Of a DNA stretch of 64,000 nt, positions 54,932 to 64,000 are shown piece after piece. Under the pieces are notes generated by a model, which saw only the letters and a list, made by a program, of their open reading frames with translations, was not told the DNA's origin and ran no database searches. A program made the position numbers and the translations under genes. Source of the DNA: an uncultured Jannaschia sp. (GTDB lineage Bacteria; Pseudomonadota; Alphaproteobacteria; Rhodobacterales; Rhodobacteraceae); NCBI RefSeq assembly GCF_947494055.1, contig NZ_CANLTR010000002.1, positions 186,001 through 250,000 of the forward strand, written 5' to 3'. Every line of letters begins with the position of its first letter. Positions within the stretch are counted from its first letter, which is position 1.

Positions 54932-55713
54932 GTCCGGCCCCGGATCCGGATCGGGCCGAACGGATCGGATTGCTCGAGATCCAGCCGGCCGTTCCGCGCC
55001 AGTTCCAGTGCCGCCGCGAAGGTCGACGCGGTGGCCGAGCGGCGGCGAGCCGGGTCGCGGTTCCACCCTTCGGGCAGGAAGGCCGCGAGTTCGACCCAGC
55101 TCGCGAGGCTTCCGATCAGCGGGCGCAGGCGGTCGAGCGCCTCCTCCATGGTCCAGACGCCATCGCGATCCATCACGAAGGGGCGGAACTCGTCGCGGGT
55201 GCGGGTGCGCGCATAGGCCTGCATCAGATCGAGAAGCGTCGCCGTGCGCGTCACGCGGCGCACGCGCGCGACGCCCTGCGGCGCACCGCGGGCGAAGACG
55301 TCGCGGCCCAGCCGGTCGCGCGCCATCAGCGCCGCCGCGGCCCTGCGCATCGCCTCGAGCCGTTCGAGCTGAAAGGCCAGATGCGCGGCCTGTTCCTCCG
55401 CCGAGGGTCCCTCCTCCTCCGGGTCGGGCGGGAGCAGCAGGCGGGATTTCAGGAAGGCGAGCCAGGCGGCCATGACGAGATAGTCGGCCGCGAGCTCGAT
55501 CCGCATCGCGCCCGCCCGCGCCACGAAGTCGAGATACTGCTTCGCGAGGTCGGTGACGGAAATCCGGCGCAGGTCGACCTTCTGCGTCTGCGCCAGCTTC
55601 AGAAGGAGATCGAGGGGCCCCTCGAACCCCTCCACGTCGACGATGAGAGCCTCCGCGGCGAGCCGGTCGGCCACCGTGTCCCGCGCCGGTCCTTCGGTGA
55701 ATTCGTCGGCCAC
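54928..55713 (-). CDS. scpA: Segregation and condensation protein A
   Basis: ScpA is the kleisin subunit bridging SMC heads. The 261-residue protein has the family start VDVEGFEGPLDLLLKLAQTQKVDLRRI (residues ~25-51; key FEGPLDLLL) and the YLVMAAWLAFLKSRLLLP helix. A GTG at 55713 with GAGGGGGC upstream is chosen; a longer reading would overlap nagZ by 47 bases. Confidence 0.93.
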   Translation of the reverse strand: MADEFTEGPARDTVADRLAAEALIVDVEGFEGPLDLLLKLAQTQKVDLRRISVTDLAKQYLDFVARAGAMRIELAADYLVMAAWLAFLKSRLLLPPDPEEEGPSAEEQAAHLAFQLERLEAMRRAAAALMARDRLGRDVFARGAPQGVARVRRVTRTATLLDLMQAYARTRTRDEFRPFVMDRDGVWTMEEALDRLRPLIGSLASWVELAAFLPEGWNRDPARRRSATASTFAAALELARNGRLDLEQSDPFGPIRIRGRT

Positions 55714-55723
55714 GGACGCCCCC

Positions 55724-56707
55724 TCAGGCGGTGAGGGCGTCAAGTTCCGCGTGGGCCGCCGCGGTGTCAAGCGCCTCCGGCCGGGCGCGCAATGCGAGGG
55801 CCCGCGCCGCCCGCGCCGCCGCCGCCTTGGTCATCGCCGGGCAAGCCTCCGCGAGCGCCTGCATGTCGTCCCATTCGCCGTTGCAATGCAGGACCACGTC
55901 GCAGCCCGCCGCGAGCGCCCGCGCCGCACGCGTGGCCACGTCGCCGCCGAGCGCGCCCATGCTGATGTCGTCGGTCATCATGAGGCCGTCGAACCCGATC
56001 CAGCCCCGCACCTCCGCGATCACCGCGGGCGAGACCGTGCCCGCCGCGTCGTCGAGCGCGGAATAGACGACATGCGCGCTCATCCCGAGCGGCAGATCGG
56101 CAAGGCGGCGGAACACCTCGAAATCGCTCGCCCGCAGCTCCTCCAGCGAGGCGTCAACGCGCGGCAGGCCGAGATGGCTGTCGACATTGCCGCGTCCGTG
56201 GCCGGGAATGTGCTTGAGCACCGGCAGCACGCCACCGGCGCGGCACCCTTCGGCATTGGCCCGGGCGCGCGCGGCAACGGTCTCGACGCTGTCGCCGTAC
56301 AGCCGGGAGAGCAGGAACGGATGAGTGACGTCGCAGGCGATGTCGGCCGTGGGCGTGCAGTTGACGTCGATGCCCACGTCGCGAAGCTCACCGGCAATCA
56401 GGCGCGCGCGCAGGAACATCGCCCGCTCGGGATCGCGCGCGCGGCACATCTGCGTCAGCGGCCGGGGCCAGCGTGTCCAGAAGGGCGGCCCCATGCGCTG
56501 GACCCGCCCGCCTTCCTGGTCGATCAGTACGGGCGCGTCACGTCCTACGGCGTCCCGTAGCGCGCGCGTCAGCGCCCGCAGACGGTCGGGCGTATCGACG
56601 TTGCGGGCGAAGAGAATGAATCCCCAGGGGTCGGCGTCGCGGAAGAACGCCGCCTCGCGCGGCGACAGGTCGGGGCCTTCGCAACCGAGGATGAAGGCCC
56701 CGGCCAT
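55724..56707 (-). CDS. nagZ: Beta-N-acetylhexosaminidase (GH3)
   Basis: NagZ removes GlcNAc from muropeptides in peptidoglycan recycling. The 327-residue protein has the GH3 signature KHIPGHGRGNVDSHLG (from Lys165) including the flexible-loop histidine, IDQEGGRVQR, and the catalytic aspartate in MMTDDISMGAL (Asp246). It lies between the SPOR gene (four-base gap) and scpA. Confidence 0.94.
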   Translation of the reverse strand: MAGAFILGCEGPDLSPREAAFFRDADPWGFILFARNVDTPDRLRALTRALRDAVGRDAPVLIDQEGGRVQRMGPPFWTRWPRPLTQMCRARDPERAMFLRARLIAGELRDVGIDVNCTPTADIACDVTHPFLLSRLYGDSVETVAARARANAEGCRAGGVLPVLKHIPGHGRGNVDSHLGLPRVDASLEELRASDFEVFRRLADLPLGMSAHVVYSALDDAAGTVSPAVIAEVRGWIGFDGLMMTDDISMGALGGDVATRAARALAAGCDVVLHCNGEWDDMQALAEACPAMTKAAAARAARALALRARPEALDTAAAHAELDALTA

Positions 56708-56711
56708 CCGC

Positions 56712-57803
56712 TCAGCGCGCCGTCACCGGGATGCAGGTCGAGTCCTGTGCCGAAAGCTCGGCGCAGAAGCGGCGCGCCTCGTCGCCATCCGCGAAGCCCA
56801 CGACGCGCAGGCGCCAGAAGGCGCGGCCGTCGGAGCCCGCCCTCTGGATCGCGCGCTTCTTGCCGTCGAAATAGTCGCGGAAGCGTGGGGCGAGACGGTC
56901 CCATTCGGCCCGCGCGCCGCTCGCGCTGTCGAAGGCGCCGAGTTGCACAACGCTGGTGCCGGCCGAAATCGTCGCGGGGTCGACCTCGATCGCGGCCGGA
57001 CGCATCGGTTCGATCGAGGCGACCTGCACGCCCATCCCGGCAGCCGGCGCATCGGTCGGCAGGGAGGCCGGTGCGGCGAGCGCGCTGCGCAGATTCGTCG
57101 GCCGACGGACCGGACGGATGGACGTCGAGATGCCGTGGCCGCTCGCCTCGGTGGCCGAGCCGCCGGTCTCGCCGAGCGCCTCCATCAACGCGGCCTGGAC
57201 GGAGCTTTCGATGGCGCCGGGGGTGGGCGTCTCCGTCCCGGCCGACGCCACGTCGTCCGGCGCCTCGATCATCTCGAGGGAGGCCATTTCGACATTGGAC
57301 GCGGCGTGGTCGGACGTGACCGCAGCGTCCGGCTCCGACAAGCCCGAATCCTCGACGCCTGCGATTTCGATGCCCGGGTCTTCCACGATTGCAATCTGCT
57401 CGGCAGGCGAATCCTCGATCGCTTCCTCGACCGCCGCCACGCGCTCGGTCAGCGCGGGCGCGTTCAGCGCGACCGGAGGCGGGGCCAGCACAATTTCCTC
57501 CGGGGCGGGCGTGGCCGCGCCGCCACCGGTGATGTCGGAGAGCGCCATGCCCTGATGCGGGGCGACCGTGCCGCCCGGATCCTCCGGCGCGACGCGCATT
57601 GGGCCTTCCAGCGCCATGATGACCGGGACAGTCGAGACGTCGCGAAACGTCAGGTCGATCGCCCAGGTCGCGAGTCCCGCGCTGAGGCCGATCGAAGTCA
57701 CGGCCCCGGCCCAGTTCATCAGCCCGAAACCGCGGATCGCGTCCGCCAGACGCGAGGGCGCCTCGGCCCCGTAATCCGCACCAAAATAGTCGAAATCCGC
57801 CAT
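56712..57803 (-). CDS. SPOR-domain envelope protein
   Basis: The 363-residue protein has one membrane helix (residues ~28-48), a long acidic, low-complexity periplasmic linker (~60-275), and a C-terminal SPOR domain (~280-363; SVVQLGAFDSASGARAEWDRL, WRLRVVGFADGDEARRFCAEL). SPOR domains bind peptidoglycan stripped of stem peptides, often at the septum. It matches the gene usually found between argS and nagZ in Rhodobacteraceae. GGAGG precedes the ATG at 57803. Confidence 0.88.
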   Translation of the reverse strand: MADFDYFGADYGAEAPSRLADAIRGFGLMNWAGAVTSIGLSAGLATWAIDLTFRDVSTVPVIMALEGPMRVAPEDPGGTVAPHQGMALSDITGGGAATPAPEEIVLAPPPVALNAPALTERVAAVEEAIEDSPAEQIAIVEDPGIEIAGVEDSGLSEPDAAVTSDHAASNVEMASLEMIEAPDDVASAGTETPTPGAIESSVQAALMEALGETGGSATEASGHGISTSIRPVRRPTNLRSALAAPASLPTDAPAAGMGVQVASIEPMRPAAIEVDPATISAGTSVVQLGAFDSASGARAEWDRLAPRFRDYFDGKKRAIQRAGSDGRAFWRLRVVGFADGDEARRFCAELSAQDSTCIPVTAR

Positions 57804-57959
57804 TTGCCTGCCCTCCACCGGCCGGACGGCGAAGCCCGGCGGGTCGTGATCACTGCTCTGGACCGGGGCTGCCCCCCGTATCCGCCTCGACGGACGCGCC
57901 GTTAAACCGACGCTGCCCTTTTACCGCTCTGACCTGCGCGCCGCGCCCCTTCTGGGTCT

Positions 57960-59702
57960 TCAACGCATCTCGTTTGCAGGTTCGACCCCGAGGATACCCA
58001 AACCACCAGCGATTACAATGGAAACGGCGCGGGCCAACGCGATCTTCGCGCGGCTCGTATCCGGGTCGTCCTGCAGGAAGCGGAGATTCGGCTCGTCGTG
58101 ACCGCGGTTCCACAGCGCATGCAGCCCGGACGCCAGGTCGTAGAGGTAGAAGGCGATCCGGTGCGGCTCGTGCGTGCGGGCGGCAATCTCCACCAGGCGC
58201 GGCCATTCGGCGAGCTTGGCGGCGAGCGCCTGCTCCGCCGGGTGATCGAGCTGTCCGAGATCCGCCTCGCGCAGCCGCGCGTCGGCGACGTCGGTCCCCG
58301 CTTCGGCAGCCTTGCGCAGGACCGACATCACGCGGGCATGGGCGTATTGCACGTAATAGACCGGGTTGTCCTTCGACTGCTCGAGCACCTTGGAGACGTC
58401 GAAATCGAGCGGCGCGTCGTTCTTGCGCGTCAGCATCACGAACCGGGTCACGTCGGCGCCCACCATCTCGATCACGTCGGCCAGCGTGACGAAGGTGCCC
58501 GCGCGCTTCGACATCTTCAGCTCCGCGCCGTCGCGCGTCAGCCGGACGAGCTGCGTGAGCTTGATGTCGAGCGGCACGCGCCCGTCGGTGAGCGCGGCGA
58601 CGGCGGCCTTCATCCGCTTGACGTAGCCACCGTGGTCGGCACCGAACACGTTGATAAGCTGGTCGAATCCCCGCTCCACCTTGTCGTAGTGATAGGCGAT
58701 GTCGGGGGCGAAATAGGTCCAGCTCCCGTCCGATTTCTGGATCGGGCGGTCGACGTCGTCGCCGTATTCGGTGGATTTGAAGAGCGTCTGCTCCCGCGCC
58801 TCCCAGTCCTCGGGCAGCTTGCCCTTGGGCGGCTCGAGCGTGCCGCGGTAGATCAGGCCCTTGGCACGGAGCGCCTCGATCGCGGCCTCGATCCGGCCGG
58901 TCCCGTAGAGCGATTTCTCCGAGAAGAAGACGTCCATCTCCACGCCGAGTCTCAGGAGATCCGCGCGGATCAGCGCCATCATCGCGTCGGTCGCGAAGTC
59001 CCGGATCGGGGCGAGCCAGACATCCTCGGGCTGGTCCACGTAGTCCGCGCCAACCTCCTCCTTCAGCGCCGCGCCCACGGGGACGAGATAGTCGCCCGGA
59101 TAGACGCCGTCGGGGAACGCGACTTCTCGGCCGTGCGCCTCGAGGTAGCGGAGGTAGACGGAGCGGGCGAGCGTGTCGATCTGGCTGCCGCCGTCGTTGA
59201 TGACGTATTCCCGCGTCACGTCGTGCCCGGAGAACTCCAGAAGCGCGGCCAGCGCGTCGCCGAAGACCGCGCCGCGCGTGTGCCCCACATGCAACGGTCC
59301 AGTCGGATTCGCGCTGACGTACTCCACATTCACCCGGCTGCCCGCGCCCATCTCGGAGCGGCCGAACCCGGTCCCGGCGACGAGCACGGCGGCGACCACC
59401 TCCTGCCAGACGGCGGGCGCGAGGCGGATGTTGAGGAACCCGGGACCGGCCACTTCGGCCGTCGCGATGCGGGGATCGGCGGCGAGCCGGGCGGCCAGCG
59501 GCTCGGCGATGTCGCGCGGCTTCTTGCCGGCGGGCTTGGCCAGCACCATCGCGGCATTCGTCGCCATGTCCCCGTGCGCGGCGTCGCGGGGCGGCTCGAC
59601 CGTCACGTTGGCCGTGTCGAGCCCCGCGGGCAGCACGCCGTCGCGCACGAGCCCGTCGATCGCATCGAGGGTCAGGGCGCGGATATCGGCAAAGAGGTTC
59701 AT
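57960..59702 (-). CDS. argS: Arginyl-tRNA synthetase
   Basis: ArgRS charges tRNA-Arg. The 580-residue class I enzyme has the HIGH-like motif [14 protein letters not shown], the N-terminal Add-1 domain, and [10 protein letters not shown] as the KMSKS loop, with the DALR anticodon domain at the C-terminus (YVQYAHARV). It is followed by the SPOR gene after about 155 bases. A longer frame over the same DNA on the other reading phase is a shadow. Confidence 0.97.
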   Translation of the reverse strand: MNLFADIRALTLDAIDGLVRDGVLPAGLDTANVTVEPPRDAAHGDMATNAAMVLAKPAGKKPRDIAEPLAARLAADPRIATAEVAGPGFLNIRLAPAVWQEVVAAVLVAGTGFGRSEMGAGSRVNVEYVSANPTGPLHVGHTRGAVFGDALAALLEFSGHDVTREYVINDGGSQIDTLARSVYLRYLEAHGREVAFPDGVYPGDYLVPVGAALKEEVGADYVDQPEDVWLAPIRDFATDAMMALIRADLLRLGVEMDVFFSEKSLYGTGRIEAAIEALRAKGLIYRGTLEPPKGKLPEDWEAREQTLFKSTEYGDDVDRPIQKSDGSWTYFAPDIAYHYDKVERGFDQLINVFGADHGGYVKRMKAAVAALTDGRVPLDIKLTQLVRLTRDGAELKMSKRAGTFVTLADVIEMVGADVTRFVMLTRKNDAPLDFDVSKVLEQSKDNPVYYVQYAHARVMSVLRKAAEAGTDVADARLREADLGQLDHPAEQALAAKLAEWPRLVEIAARTHEPHRIAFYLYDLASGLHALWNRGHDEPNLRFLQDDPDTSRAKIALARAVSIVIAGGLGILGVEPANEMR

Positions 59703-59787
59703 GGGATCGGTCCGTTCTTCGAGGCTCCGCTTCCTTAATGAAGGCGCGGGGCGGGATCAACGCGGCCGGTGGACGGGCTGCGCGGCG

Positions 59788-60975
59788 TTACGACGAGCGG
59801 GCCGCCCGCTCGCGCAGCGCGTCCTGCACGCCCCCGATCAGCCTGTCGTGGCTCTGCAGCGCGAAGCGGTCGGTCATGCCGGCGATGTAGTCCGACACGA
59901 TCCGCGCCAGCGCCACCTCGTCCGCCGCCTCGGCCACGTCCTTGCGCCACTGCTTGGGCAGTTCCTCGGGATGGGTCAGGAAGAACGGGAACAGCTCCTC
60001 GATCACCCGCGTCACCTCCCTGCGGACGACCACGACGGAAGGGGCGCGGTACATCCGCTCGAACAGGAACCGGCGGATCACCTTCAGGTCGGACCAGAGC
60101 GCCGGCGTGAACTGCGCCATCATGCGGCCCGCATGGCGGATGTCCTCGGGCGAGCGCGGGTCGAGGTCACGCAGGTTCGCCTCCGTCACGGCGATCACGT
60201 CCTCGACCAGCACGCCGAAGAAGCGGCGCAGCGCCTCGTGCCGGCGGCGGTAGTAGTTCAGCCCGGGATAGGTCGCGTCCACCTCCGCGAAGCAATCCCG
60301 CAGGATCGGCAGCTCGGCCAGCTCGTCCGTCGAGAACAGCTCGGCCCGCAAGCCGTCGTGCAGGTCGTGGTTATTGTAGGCGATGTCGTCGGACAGTGCC
60401 GCGACCTGCGCCTCCGCGCTGGCATGCGTCTCGAGCTCCAGCCCGTGCACGGCGTCGTATTCGGCGAGCGCGTAGGGGACCGGTGGCAGGACGGGGCCGT
60501 TGTGCTTGGCGATCCCCTCCAGCGTCTCCCAGGTCAGGTTCAGCCCGTCCCATTCGGCGTAGTGCCGCTCCAGCCGGGTGACGATGCGGATCGCCTGCGC
60601 GTTGTGGTCGAACCCCCCATAGGGCGCCATCAGCCGTCCGAGCGCGTCCTCGCCGGTATGGCCGAAGGGCGGATGGCCCAGATCGTGCGCCAGTGCCACC
60701 GCCTCTGTCAGCTCGATGTCGAGGCCCAGATGCTTGGCGATCGTGCGCGCCACCTGCGCGACCTCGATGGAATGGGTGAGCCGGGTGCGGAAGTAGTCGC
60801 CCTCGTGCTCGATGAAGACCTGCGTCTTGTGCTTCAATCGCCGGAACGCGCTCGCATGGATGATCCGGTCGCGGTCGCGCTGGAACGGAGAGCGGAACGC
60901 GCTCTCCGCCTCCGGGTGAAGCCGGCCGCGGGTCGCGGCGGGGTCGCAGGCGAACGGGACGGTGGCAGACGGCAC
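59788..60975 (-). CDS. Deoxyguanosinetriphosphate triphosphohydrolase-like protein
   Basis: The 395-residue HD-superfamily protein resembles dGTPase: FRRLKHKTQVF, RLTHSIEVAQVARTIAKHLGL, the HD pair in ALAHDLGHPPFGHTGE and a later DDIAYNNHDLHDGL. These enzymes hydrolyse dNTPs to nucleosides and triphosphate. It starts at a GTG with GAGAGG upstream, as expected for the family. It is divergent from the ErpA/IscA-like gene. Confidence 0.92.
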   Translation of the reverse strand: MPSATVPFACDPAATRGRLHPEAESAFRSPFQRDRDRIIHASAFRRLKHKTQVFIEHEGDYFRTRLTHSIEVAQVARTIAKHLGLDIELTEAVALAHDLGHPPFGHTGEDALGRLMAPYGGFDHNAQAIRIVTRLERHYAEWDGLNLTWETLEGIAKHNGPVLPPVPYALAEYDAVHGLELETHASAEAQVAALSDDIAYNNHDLHDGLRAELFSTDELAELPILRDCFAEVDATYPGLNYYRRRHEALRRFFGVLVEDVIAVTEANLRDLDPRSPEDIRHAGRMMAQFTPALWSDLKVIRRFLFERMYRAPSVVVVRREVTRVIEELFPFFLTHPEELPKQWRKDVAEAADEVALARIVSDYIAGMTDRFALQSHDRLIGGVQDALRERAARSS

Positions 60976-61053
60976 GGGGCCTCTCTTGGCAGGCGGCTCA
61001 GCCGCCCATATATCCCATCGTAACGAAGATGCACGTGCCTCGGAGGCTCACCC

Positions 61054-61383
61054 ATGGATCTCGCGCTGCCCCCCAAGGTCACCCCCCGCGCCTTCGAGCG
61101 CCTGTCGGAAATCGGCGCCGCCGGTCAGGGCAAGGCGCTCCGCGTCGCGGTCGAGGGCGGCGGCTGTTCGGGCTTCCAGTACCAGATCGAGCTCGACGCG
61201 CCGGCCGAGGGCGATCTGATCCTCGAGAGTTCCGGCGAGAAGGTCGTGGTGGACGAGGTGTCTCTGCCGTTCCTGTCCAACGCGGTGATCGACTTCACCG
61301 AGGAGCTGATCGGCGCGCGGTTCACGATCGACAACCCGAACGCCGCGTCGAGCTGCGGCTGCGGGGTCAGCTTCGCGATGTGA
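61054..61383 (+). CDS. HesB/IscA-family iron-sulfur carrier (ErpA-like)
   Basis: A-type carriers accept iron-sulfur clusters from scaffolds and deliver them to targets. The 109-residue protein has the three conserved cysteines Cys38 (GGGCSGFQY), Cys101 and Cys103 (SSCGCGVSF) and the family fold. Its neighbour dgt is the usual partner in Rhodobacteraceae. It converges with the MATE gene and the two overlap by 17 bases at their 3' ends. Confidence 0.93.
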   Translation: MDLALPPKVTPRAFERLSEIGAAGQGKALRVAVEGGGCSGFQYQIELDAPAEGDLILESSGEKVVVDEVSLPFLSNAVIDFTEELIGARFTIDNPNAASSCGCGVSFAM

Positions 61384-62731
61384 GCGGCACGCCCGTCGTC
61401 AGCCGGGCGAAGCGCGCCATGAGCATCACCGTCGCGGCCGCGAGCCCGACGACCAGGCCGAGCCACACCCCCTCCGGGCCGAGTCCGAGCGGGAAGCCGA
61501 GCAGGTAGCTCGCCGGGATGCCGAGACCCCAATAGGCACCGATCGCGTAGACCATCGGCCGACGCGTGTCCTGCACCCCACGCAGCAGCCCCAATGCCAT
61601 GACCTGTCCGGCATCGACGAGCTGAAACAATGCGGCCAGCATCAGGAGCCGGATGCCGAGCGTGCGGATCACGGGCGCGTCCGCGTCGTCCGCGTCGAGG
61701 AACAGATCGACCAGCGCTCCGCCCGCACCGAGATAGAGCAGGATGGCGAGAAACACCGCGCCCCCCGACAGCAGGAGCGCGGCGACCGCGGCGCGGCGCA
61801 ATCCCGTCGCGTCCCCCTGCCCCCAGGCGCGTCCGACCCGCACCGTCGCGGCTTGGCTCAGGCCCATATGCACCATGAAGGTCAGTGCGGCGATCCCGAT
61901 GGCGATGCCGTGCGCCGCGAGCGCCACCGTCCCGAGCGCCCCCATCATCAGCGCCGAAGCCGCGAACAGGCCGGACTCGGAGACATGCGTCAGCCCGATC
62001 GGCCAGCCCATACGGAAGATCGCGCCGAAGATCGGCCAGTCGGGCCGGTGCAGGTTCCGGAACAGGTCGAACCGCGCCATGCCCGGCCCGCGCGCGGCGT
62101 ATATCGCGAGGACCGCGACCGACAGCGTCTGCACCGCGACCGAGGCGATCGCGGCGCCGCGGATGCCGAGCTCCGGAAGGCCCAGATTGCCGAAGATCAG
62201 CAGCCAGTTAACGCCCACGTTCAGCGCCACGGCCGCGAGCGTCGCCCAGAGCACGATCCGGGTGTGTTCGAGCACCGAGAGATGGCTGCGGAACGTGGCC
62301 GTCAGCAACGCCGGCAGCATCCCCCAGCCGGCGATCCGCAGATAGGCCTGCCCGTCGCCGGCGACCTGCGCGTTCTGCCCGAGCGCCAGCAGGATCGCCT
62401 CCGAGAACAGGAAGGCCGGCAGCATCGCCAGCGCGGTCAGGGTCGAGAGCCAGATTCCCATCCGCGCGACCCGCCGGACCGAGACTTCGTCCCCCTGACC
62501 GAGCGCGCTGGCGGCCATCGGCATGCAGGCGACCGCGAATCCCGAGCCGAGAACAAAGAGCGAGAAGAAGAACGTGTGCCCCATCGTGCCCGCGGCCAAC
62601 GCCTCGACCGAATAGCGCCCGAGCATCAGCGTGTCGGTCAGGCCGATGAGGATCTGCGCCACCTGACTGCCCACCAGCGGCAGACCCAGCACGATGGTCC
62701 TGTAGAGATGTCGGGCGAGGGTTTCGGGCAT
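61367..62731 (-). CDS. MATE-family efflux transporter (NorM-like)
   Basis: The 454-residue protein has twelve predicted membrane helices and the MATE pattern: LPLVGSQVAQILIGLTDTLMLGRYSVEALAAG at the N-terminus (partly characteristic: VDT-like LTDTLMLG), and IGLTHVSESGLFAASALMMGALG starting the second half. It would export drugs or metabolites by cation antiport. It is the NorM-type branch by length and pattern. The start at 62731 is the family start. Confidence 0.92.
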   Translation of the reverse strand: MPETLARHLYRTIVLGLPLVGSQVAQILIGLTDTLMLGRYSVEALAAGTMGHTFFFSLFVLGSGFAVACMPMAASALGQGDEVSVRRVARMGIWLSTLTALAMLPAFLFSEAILLALGQNAQVAGDGQAYLRIAGWGMLPALLTATFRSHLSVLEHTRIVLWATLAAVALNVGVNWLLIFGNLGLPELGIRGAAIASVAVQTLSVAVLAIYAARGPGMARFDLFRNLHRPDWPIFGAIFRMGWPIGLTHVSESGLFAASALMMGALGTVALAAHGIAIGIAALTFMVHMGLSQAATVRVGRAWGQGDATGLRRAAVAALLLSGGAVFLAILLYLGAGGALVDLFLDADDADAPVIRTLGIRLLMLAALFQLVDAGQVMALGLLRGVQDTRRPMVYAIGAYWGLGIPASYLLGFPLGLGPEGVWLGLVVGLAAATVMLMARFARLTTGVPLTSRS

Positions 62732-62771
62732 GCGCGGGCGGTACGCGAGCGCCCGTCCCGACGCAATCGGC

Positions 62772-63260
62772 TCAGCCGCAGCGGCGCTCTTGCGCGTCTT
62801 CGACGATCTCCTCGACCGCGTCGCGCGCCAGCAGGAGCATCCGGCGGTCGGCCGGGCAGCGGATGACCTCCACCGTCGCGTCGATCGCACCGAGCAATCG
62901 TCTGCCGTCGGCGATCACGGCGACCAGACCCGTCCCCTGCGTCAGGTCACGAAGTTCGCTGCGCAGCGCCGTCGTAACGGTGACCTCCGGACGGGACCGC
63001 GCGTTGCGATCCCGAAGCATGTCGGCCAGCCCGGCCAGAAGGACCATCAACGTGTCGTGCCACGTAACGAGCAGGGCGACGTCGCGATCGGCCACGCGAT
63101 CCACGTCGATCCGGTGCACCGCATCGCAGGCGACCGACTGGACACGTTTCAGCCGCCGGATCGTGCCGGCCACCGGCAGGCGCGAACCCTCGCTGCCGGC
63201 CGCTCTTCGAACGGTCATGATAGCTGCCGCCATACGAGGCGGCGACGCTGAATCGGTCAT
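62772..63260 (-). CDS. Protein of unknown function
   Basis: The 162-residue cytoplasmic protein begins MTDSASPPRMAAA, with AGGAG at good spacing. It has a helical centre (WHDTLMVLLAGLADMLRDR), a C-terminal mixed alpha/beta part (GLVAVIADGRRLLGAID, RRMLLLARDAVEEIVED) and ends in a Cys-Gly. No membrane helix, no metal motif. A CtrA-like site lies about 80 bases upstream. No family is recognised. Confidence 0.65.
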   Translation of the reverse strand: MTDSASPPRMAAAIMTVRRAAGSEGSRLPVAGTIRRLKRVQSVACDAVHRIDVDRVADRDVALLVTWHDTLMVLLAGLADMLRDRNARSRPEVTVTTALRSELRDLTQGTGLVAVIADGRRLLGAIDATVEVIRCPADRRMLLLARDAVEEIVEDAQERRCG

Positions 63261-63340
63261 CGCACGGCTCCTCTTGCAGGGCTGAACACACTGCAAAGTG
63301 CCGGGTTCCGCGTTCCCGACCGGAAAGAAATCGAATCGCG

Positions 63341-63355
63341 TTAACAGTTTGTTGA
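63341..63355. promoter_or_regulatory. Imperfect CtrA-type box
   Basis: TTAA-cagtttg-TTGA differs at one base from TTAA-N7-TTAA. On the minus strand it lies about 80 bases upstream of the unknown gene starting at 63260. It is weaker evidence than the two perfect boxes in the window. Confidence 0.3.
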
Positions 63356-63377
63356 CCGTTCCTGGTCCACGCGCGAT

Positions 63378-63800
63378 TCAGCCGACGAGTTCGAGGCCCG
63401 AGAAGAAGTACGCGATCTCGTCCTTCGCCGTATCCGGTCCGTCCGAGCCATGCACCGAGTTCTCGCCGATCGAAAGGGCGAATTCCTTGCGGATCGTGCC
63501 GGCGTCGGCCTCCTCGGGATTGGTCGCGCCCATCACCTCGCGGTTCTTCGCGATGGCGTCCTCGCCCTCGAGGACCTGCACCACGATCGGCTCGGACGAC
63601 ATGAACTCGCAGAGCTCGTCGTAGAACGGACGCTCCTTGTGGACTTCGTAGAACGTGCCAGCCTGCGCCTTCGTCAGGTGGATGCGCTTGGAGGCGACCA
63701 CGCGCAGGCCGGCCTCTTCGAGCTTGGCGGTGATGGCGCCCGTCAGATTGCGCCGCGTGGCGTCGGGCTTGATGATCGAGAAGGTGCGTTCGAGGGCCAT
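63378..63800 (-). CDS. ndk: Nucleoside diphosphate kinase
   Basis: NDK transfers the gamma-phosphate between nucleoside triphosphates via a phosphohistidine. The 140-residue protein starts [18 protein letters not shown] and has the active-site His117 in ENSVHGSDG. Longer in-frame starts lie in the divergent ABC-F leader and were rejected. Full length and typical. Confidence 0.98.
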   Translation of the reverse strand: MALERTFSIIKPDATRRNLTGAITAKLEEAGLRVVASKRIHLTKAQAGTFYEVHKERPFYDELCEFMSSEPIVVQVLEGEDAIAKNREVMGATNPEEADAGTIRKEFALSIGENSVHGSDGPDTAKDEIAYFFSGLELVG

Positions 63801-63891
63801 GCGTATGCTCCGTGCGTGAATGTCCGGCGGGCCTCTACCAGCGCCGCCGGACGAAGGGAACCGCATGTTGACAAGGGGGCGGAGGCCCCGC

Positions 63892-64000
63892 ATGGGCTCC
63901 GCCATGCTGCAGATCACAGACCTGTCCTATTCCGTCGCGGGCCGTCCCCTCTTCGACGGCGCGAGCGCCACCATTCCCGAAGGCCACAAGGTTGGCCTGG
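63892..64000 (+). CDS. ABC-F-type ATPase, N-terminal fragment (window edge)
   Basis: About 36 codons are visible, reading [20 protein letters not shown] and then [16 protein letters not shown]. This is the start of an ABC ATPase domain, with the Walker A still to come beyond the edge. The pattern fits the YbiT/EttA/Uup-type ABC-F group. GGAGG lies six bases before the ATG at 63892; an ATG at 63904 is the alternative. Divergent from ndk. Confidence 0.7.
   Translation, partial: MGSAMLQITDLSYSVAGRPLFDGASATIPEGHKVGL

Noticed and set aside
57850..59760. Longer frame overlapping argS on the same strand
   Set aside because: The in-phase argS reading has all class I synthetase motifs; this one is an Arg-rich out-of-phase shadow.

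Overview
The window looks like chromosomal DNA of a high-G+C alphaproteobacterium, most likely from the Rhodobacteraceae (Rhodobacter/Roseobacter group). Clues are an iscR-led suf operon with interspersed small genes, a CckA kinase gene with a CtrA-type box, alphaproteobacterial LexA boxes (GTTC-N7-GTTC) at recA, the yceD-rpmF-plsX-fabH-ihfA-merR order, the argS-SPOR-nagZ-scpA-scpB order, and a two-domain dCTP deaminase. Nearly everything is densely packed housekeeping DNA with many ATGA or TGATG start/stop overlaps. Homology calls were made by reading the protein sequences, without database searches.

Layout. 1-6.8 kb: iron-sulfur assembly operon on the minus strand (iscR, IscS-like desulfurase, sufB, YbjQ-family gene, sufC, sufD, YIP1-like membrane gene, sufS running off the edge). 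6.8-10.9 kb: plus-strand hydrolase, small unknown, HD-domain protein, icd, YitT-type and SMR membrane proteins. 10.9-19.4 kb: alaS, recA with an elaborate promoter, a sulfotransferase-like gene, cckA and galE. 19.6-24.6 kb: parE, then an AT-rich foreign-looking gene overlapping its stop codon, then a DUF1194 secreted protein whose signal peptide contains a duplicated palindromic element, then a lipoprotein with an HExxH motif. 24.6-28.6 kb: Uup-type ABC-F, OlsB-like acyltransferase, msrB, cupin, bamE.

28.7-33.7 kb: yceD, a tiny secreted-peptide gene, rpmF, plsX, fabH, ihfA, merR, and tRNA-Pro(GGG), the only RNA gene recognised. 33.7-41.6 kb: dCTP deaminase, DUF3445 protein, MscS channel with a BON domain, phosphomannomutase/phosphoglucomutase, a kpsE/kpsT capsule-export pair without kpsM, and a PRC-barrel protein. 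41.8-43.9 kb: groES-groEL with a CIRCE operator. 44.2-48.7 kb: uracil-DNA glycosylase-like and SseB-like genes, 5-oxoprolinase genes pxpBCA, DUF2478.

48.8-53.2 kb: a compact four-gene cluster of unknown membrane proteins. It encodes a four-helix coiled-coil protein, a von Willebrand-like protein broken by an in-frame TAG, an ExbB/MotA-like protein with a long coiled tail, and a MotB/OmpA-like protein. This is the best candidate here for an undescribed envelope-spanning machine. 53.3-64 kb: TVP38-like protein, scpB/scpA, nagZ, SPOR protein, argS, dGTPase-like gene, ErpA/IscA-like gene, MATE exporter, an unknown gene, ndk and the start of another ABC-F gene.

The main functional themes are iron-sulfur assembly, DNA maintenance coupled to CtrA and LexA control (recA, cckA), lipid and translation housekeeping, and cell-envelope proteins. 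No CRISPR array, rRNA, transposase or phage gene was seen.
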